The notes beneath the pieces were generated by a model. It saw only the letters and a list, made by a program, of their open reading frames with translations, did not search any database and was not told the DNA's origin. This document shows positions 36,341 through 40,147 of a stretch of 40,147 nt of DNA, piece after piece. The position numbers were made by a program, and so were the translations under genes. Origin of the DNA: Phoronis australis (taxonomy: Eukaryota > Phoronida > Phoronidae); the NCBI GenBank assembly GCA_002633005.1, contig NMRA01000244.1, forward strand, positions 568,482 through 608,628, written 5' to 3'. The stretch's first letter is position 1; every line of letters starts with the position of its first letter.

Positions 36341-36461
36341 TGATCAAGTTCACAACATTGTGTGACGCATTATGCCTATGATCAAGTTCACTACATTGTG
36401 CTAGACGTTATGGCTGTGATCTGCCATGATAGTTCACAACATTGTGCGAGGCATTATGCAA
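36341..36461. repeat. Diverged tandem repeat, three units
   Basis: Units near 36341, 36379 and 36427 share tgat(caa)gttcac-acattgtg and gcattatgc-like blocks. Spacing is uneven (38 and 48 bp). Confidence 0.65.
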
Positions 36462-36682
36462 CACTCATTATGCTTCAGTCATCTCCCTTCAGTTACATTG
36501 ACACTACACTGAGTATCTTCTTGCTAAAACTCAACAATTTGCATTATCTTAAAATTAACATATTCAAACTTGAACCACCATCATTGGCAGCAAACAAAGT
36601 TTCATTCACTTCATAACATAGTTTTTGTCTGATTTCAAACAATAGAATTCAAGCCAATGCAATCTACAACACAACTGTGATT

Positions 36683-36780
36683 CAGTCACACTTGCTGTTC
36701 TATTCACAGTGAATCCTCCCTCATTAGCAAACAGTCACACTTGCTGTTCTATTCACAGTGAACCCTCCCTTATTAGCACA
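36683..36780. repeat. 49-bp tandem doublet
   Basis: Two nearly identical units starting cagtcacacttgctgttcta, at 36683 and 36732. Confidence 0.8.
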
Positions 36781-37014
36781 CAGTATAGCCGAAGAGTGAA
36801 ATTCTAGTTTTTTAACTTTGTCCATAAAACTGAAGATTAAGAGCCTTTTAGTCAACTAGCGCCACCGTTTGTACAGTGAAGAAGTTACAAAACAACTTTT
36901 GGTAAATTTTTACTATTTGAAACAAAGAAATCTGGCTTTGAAAACTGGAAAAATGATAATTGCGACAATTATTTTTGAGTGAAATACAGGGATAATCACG
37001 ACAACCATCATGGC

Positions 37015-37613
37015 TCCATTCCAAGAAACTGACTTAAGTTCATTTTTGAGTAAAGTCTAACATTTGTCTTAACTTCCAAATTTTGAAACTTCCACATCCG
37101 TTAAGTTAGACAAAAATAAAGACGAATTTGCATACTCCTAACTATGCTAGTATATAGCAGGAACTAAACAACAATGCTATTTGAACATCATCTGCGCTAA
37201 ATAAAGTGTAGTTGGATTCATTGGCATCTTGTAAATGTGAAAACAAAAAAATATGCAAATAGGTGACCTTTGCACTTATGACCTTGGGGGCTCATAAAAC
37301 AAACAGCATGCAGTGTTATTCCACACCATGTCACGATACTTACTGGAGACGGTTGAGTGACTTACAGCGATCATTTTGCTACACACACATTTGGTGATTT
37401 TCAACCTTCTTTGTCTTTACATTATCACTGCATGTTGTGTTTCTAACTAATTTGGCCAAGCAATCACAGAGATAAGGAATTAGCCTGCAAGTTCCACTTT
37501 AAGACAAAACTTAAGTCAAACTTTCTTTCTTGAAACAGACATATAAAATTTTTGTCTTAAAATTGACTGAAATTTAAGATTAGTCTTAGCAAAGTCAGTT
37601 TTCTTGGAATGGA
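37015..37613. mobile_element. 600-bp fold-back (MITE-like) element
   Basis: The left end tccattccaagaaactgact (37015) and the right end agtcagttttcttggaatgga (to 37613) are inverted copies differing by one base indel. Weaker inverted similarity continues inwards (cttaag and gacaaaa blocks). There is no coding sequence. Target-site duplication not clear. Confidence 0.6.
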
Positions 37614-38980
37614 ACCCTGCTCTTTAAGTCCACAACAAAGAAAAAAGTTTGTATGAGGTCCTTGCCTCCAACTAAACACAACTTACGGACATATGAGGAG
37701 GAAACAGAAGACACATACAACTTATTCCAATACATTTAATTTGAAAAACTTGAGAAAACGGCAGGCAGTTTCTAGTCCGTAACCAACATCAACTGTGTTT
37801 AGTTAAAAACCAATAATTTTGAAAAAACCCAACCACGCTTATATTTCATTGTACCCATAACTAGTGAAGCGAACATGAGCAAACTGATAAATGCACTGAT
37901 GTCTGCCTGGCAGCCAAACACACGACGATTCAATAGTGGTGTAAATTCATTACAGGGTGATTTACAATGTTTTTTCCATTCAATGTAAGTAAAAAATACG
38001 TGACAGTGTAATCACGGTTAGTTTCTGGTCACCTAATAGCTGGTTCCACAATATCTTCACCCTACCATAATGATGAAAATACCACAGAATACCCTCTTGC
38101 TTAGTTATAAGAGGAAATTCTGCAATATTTTAGTTTGATACCAATGATACTGACACCATAATCGCCCTGTATCCTAGTTGTGCTCAAGGCACTCTCAGAC
38201 TTAGAACACATTTGCCAAGGACGTTGAACTATATCCGACAGTCAATAAATTCACGAGAACATAAACAGCTAACACACTGAAGACTCCCCAGCTCACTATC
38301 TATGACTAGAGTTGATACAACAGAGCTACACATGGCACAACCTGACTACACTGCTGACATAGAATGACACAAATAAACAAAGTTAACGTACGGACATAAT
38401 CTACAGGTAGATTGACTTTATGAAAGTTCCGCTCATTTTTTTCCATGCCCTACTTGTTGGTGATGAACTGACCAAACATTATTGAAACACGACAAGACTA
38501 TTTTTTGCCAGTCAGTGAAAAATGTAGACAAAACGCTACAGAAAAATATTTGGATTGCTTGTTATAGCCCAGTTTAACAGTTTTAAACTCTTGACTTGCC
38601 TTGCAGAACGTGATATACATGACAAATTCCCAGAATAGAAATTATGATAATTAGTCATCGACGGCCTACTTTTACTAGAGAGTCTATAAGAGCTAAGAAG
38701 CCAACCTTTCAAGTAAAAGCATGCCCCTGATAGATAATAATTATTATTTCAACAATGTAAATAGCACCACATATGAACATTCATTCCATTAAGTTCCCAG
38801 AAGTCAAGACAGAACAGCAACGCCATCTGGCATGCTAATGTATCACTAAGTCCAATAGTTATTGGGAAACTTTTACATAAACTATTGACAGAGTAGATAA
38901 TAGGCCCAAGAGACACTTGTAACCTTTCTGAGAGTTCAGTATGCTGCAACAGTGGCTATACTCTTGCCACGTGTGTATAC

Positions 38981-39047
38981 ACATAATGTTTCATGGCACA
39001 CAGTGAAACATGATGTGTGTGTGTACATAATGCTTCATGGCACACTG
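38981..39047. repeat. 44-bp tandem doublet
   Basis: acataatgtttcatggcaca at 38981 recurs at 39025 with one change, separated by a gt-rich run. Confidence 0.7.
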
Positions 39048-39212
39048 CGAAACAAGTTGAATCACAATACTTACAATAAGCAGAACAAGACAAAAGCAAT
39101 CGGACAAAATACCATTTCTCTGTCATGACGGCTAAATAATTTCTGTTGAAAACAAAAATGACTCCTAATGATTAGTATGGGCACAAAATTCCATATACAG
39201 AATGGCATAACC

Positions 39213-39252
39213 AACCTCTGACCATTCCCATTAACCTCTGACCTTTCCCATT
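39213..39252. repeat. 20-bp tandem doublet
   Basis: aacctctgaccattcccatt at 39213 and again at 39233 with one mismatch. Confidence 0.75.
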
Positions 39253-39872
39253 AATACTCCTTCAGTCTAGTTCATGAGAGCGACTTTTGACAATGAATTC
39301 GGATTCCACTCAAACATAATGATGGGCAATTACAGGACATTTGTTTTGACTATTTTTGACATGCACTGTTCATTGTTAACAGTAAGGATATATACAATAT
39401 GTTGGCAGATACAATATACAATGTTTACAAACATGGCCAAGTAACTTGGCAGCAACCCTTCTGACCTACAAAACTGGTTCAAACACAACAGTGCCACCTG
39501 TTGTCTGGCTTGACTACACCAAGCTGGTCAACGCAGACCACCTCTGTGTTCTATAAAACTGGTTTTGTAGGCATGATAGATACAACACACAGTGTTTACA
39601 AACACGACTCGTATTTACAACAAGCTGTACAGTAAGCACCACCGTAGTCTACTATAAGTGAAACAAATAAGTTTGACACAGCAGAGCCCTAACGTAAAGA
39701 GTCATACTTTGGAATGTTAGATTCAATCCAAGTCAAATCTGGCAACATAATCCCATCTACTGCACAGCAACTTGACCATCATCAAATCTAAACTATTTCA
39801 TTTAGATCCAGAGCAAAATTAAACAGAGTGCAACTCCTCATAAAATCTCACTTCCTATTGCAACATGGTGAC

Positions 39873-40009
39873 TCAGATCAATAGTTCCCAAGCACTGGGC
39901 TGTACACAAGCACCGCTTCCAAGTCTGGTGAATGCACTACGACTATCACCATCGGTGATGGCACTTGGACCTCTCAGTGGAGACATGCTCACACTAGGCA
40001 GAGATATGT
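39873..40009 (-). CDS. Possible terminal coding exon, minus strand
   Basis: On the minus strand an acceptor (gtttctatgcag, exon from 40009) is followed by 45 codons to TGA at 39873-39875. The reading includes SMSPLRGPSAITDGDSRSA and ends SAWELLI. It is a polar Ser/Pro/Gly-rich tail, like the cytoplasmic or disordered C-terminus of a protein; no family is recognised. The acceptor and most of the exon are repeated upstream with a 110-bp period, but the upstream copy reads to a stop in this frame, so only one copy can be the terminal exon. The gene would lie beyond the right edge. Confidence 0.35.
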
Positions 40010-40147
40010 CTGCATAGAAACACTGTCTCCAAGCCTGGTGAATGCACTACGACTACCACCATCGGTGATGGCACTTGGACCTCTCAGTGGAGACATGCTC
40101 ACACTAGGCAGAGATATGTCTGCATAGAAAAACTGTCTCCAAGCCTG
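39918..40147. repeat. 110-bp tandem repeat, cut by the window end
   Basis: Copy 1 39918-40027, copy 2 40028-40137, start of copy 3 40138-40147. The copies differ at about three positions. The near identity points to a recent or homogenised duplication. The total number of copies is unknown. Confidence 0.9.

Larger units (their letters stand above)
33433..39872 (-). other. Gene-free stretch, possible long minus-strand 3' UTR
   Basis: No exon recognised. The plus strand is clearly A/C-rich (T/G-rich on minus), the reverse of the 22.5-33.3 kb region. It is rich in small tandem repeats and inverted repeats, listed separately. ORFs of 82-84 codons at 34289, 35361 and 36362 show no domain. Interpreted as the 3' UTR of the gene whose last coding exon may be at 39873-40009, or simply as intergenic DNA. 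Confidence 0.3.

Overview
The window looks like animal nuclear DNA, probably from a highly heterozygous marine invertebrate; the species cannot be fixed from the sequence. Reasons: it is AT-rich with very low gene density, coding exons are split by GT-AG introns, there are AATAAA poly(A) signals, an HX4H-type C2H2 zinc-finger gene, decayed transposons, a TA-flanked MITE, many minisatellites, and short runs of N (15239-15241, 19496, 28800) typical of a draft scaffold.

Layout. (1) 1-5800: mostly non-coding. A 16-bp minisatellite lies at 666-760. Near 4.2 kb there is a TATA promoter, a probable non-coding first exon and a strong donor. About 1 kb downstream a terminal exon (5311-5770) carries a frameshifted NHL-repeat C-terminus, as in TRIM/NHL proteins, and a poly(A) signal. 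(2) 5.8-16.4 kb: AT-rich DNA with a strong hairpin, one possible Cys-rich terminal exon (12486-12855) and an orphan zinc-finger-like ORF near 14.3 kb. (3) 16.4-22.5 kb: a 3.1-kb sequence present twice in tandem, joined by a single N. The limits coincide exactly with the N, so this is most likely two allelic or overlapping contig ends that were never merged. Each copy carries a 0.33-0.36-kb MITE. (4) 23.1-24.5 kb: a dead Mutator-like transposase gene.

(5) 25.3-33.3 kb: the one well-supported gene, a plus-strand C2H2 zinc-finger protein. Five coding exons join in phase to give 584 codons with eight fingers, an acidic tract and a basic nuclear-localisation-like tract. A possible upstream exon would add a 59-codon upstream ORF whose stop overlaps the start codon (ATGA). 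Intron 3 starts inside a 60-bp minisatellite that copies the exon-3 splice donor, and it contains a second unmerged-contig duplication around the N at 28800. A retrotransposon C-terminal fragment sits just after the stop codon, in the 3' UTR or flank.

(6) 33.4-40.1 kb: plus-strand sequence becomes A/C-rich after being T/G-rich, as expected where two convergent transcripts meet. A putative minus-strand terminal coding exon (39873-40009), whose acceptor and coding start are tandemly duplicated with a 110-bp period, suggests that the rest is the long 3' UTR of a gene lying mainly beyond the right edge. This stretch also holds several minisatellites, hairpins and a 600-bp fold-back element.

The genes do not form a pathway. 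The main functional unit is the zinc-finger gene, a likely nuclear DNA-binding regulator, with transposon debris around and inside it.
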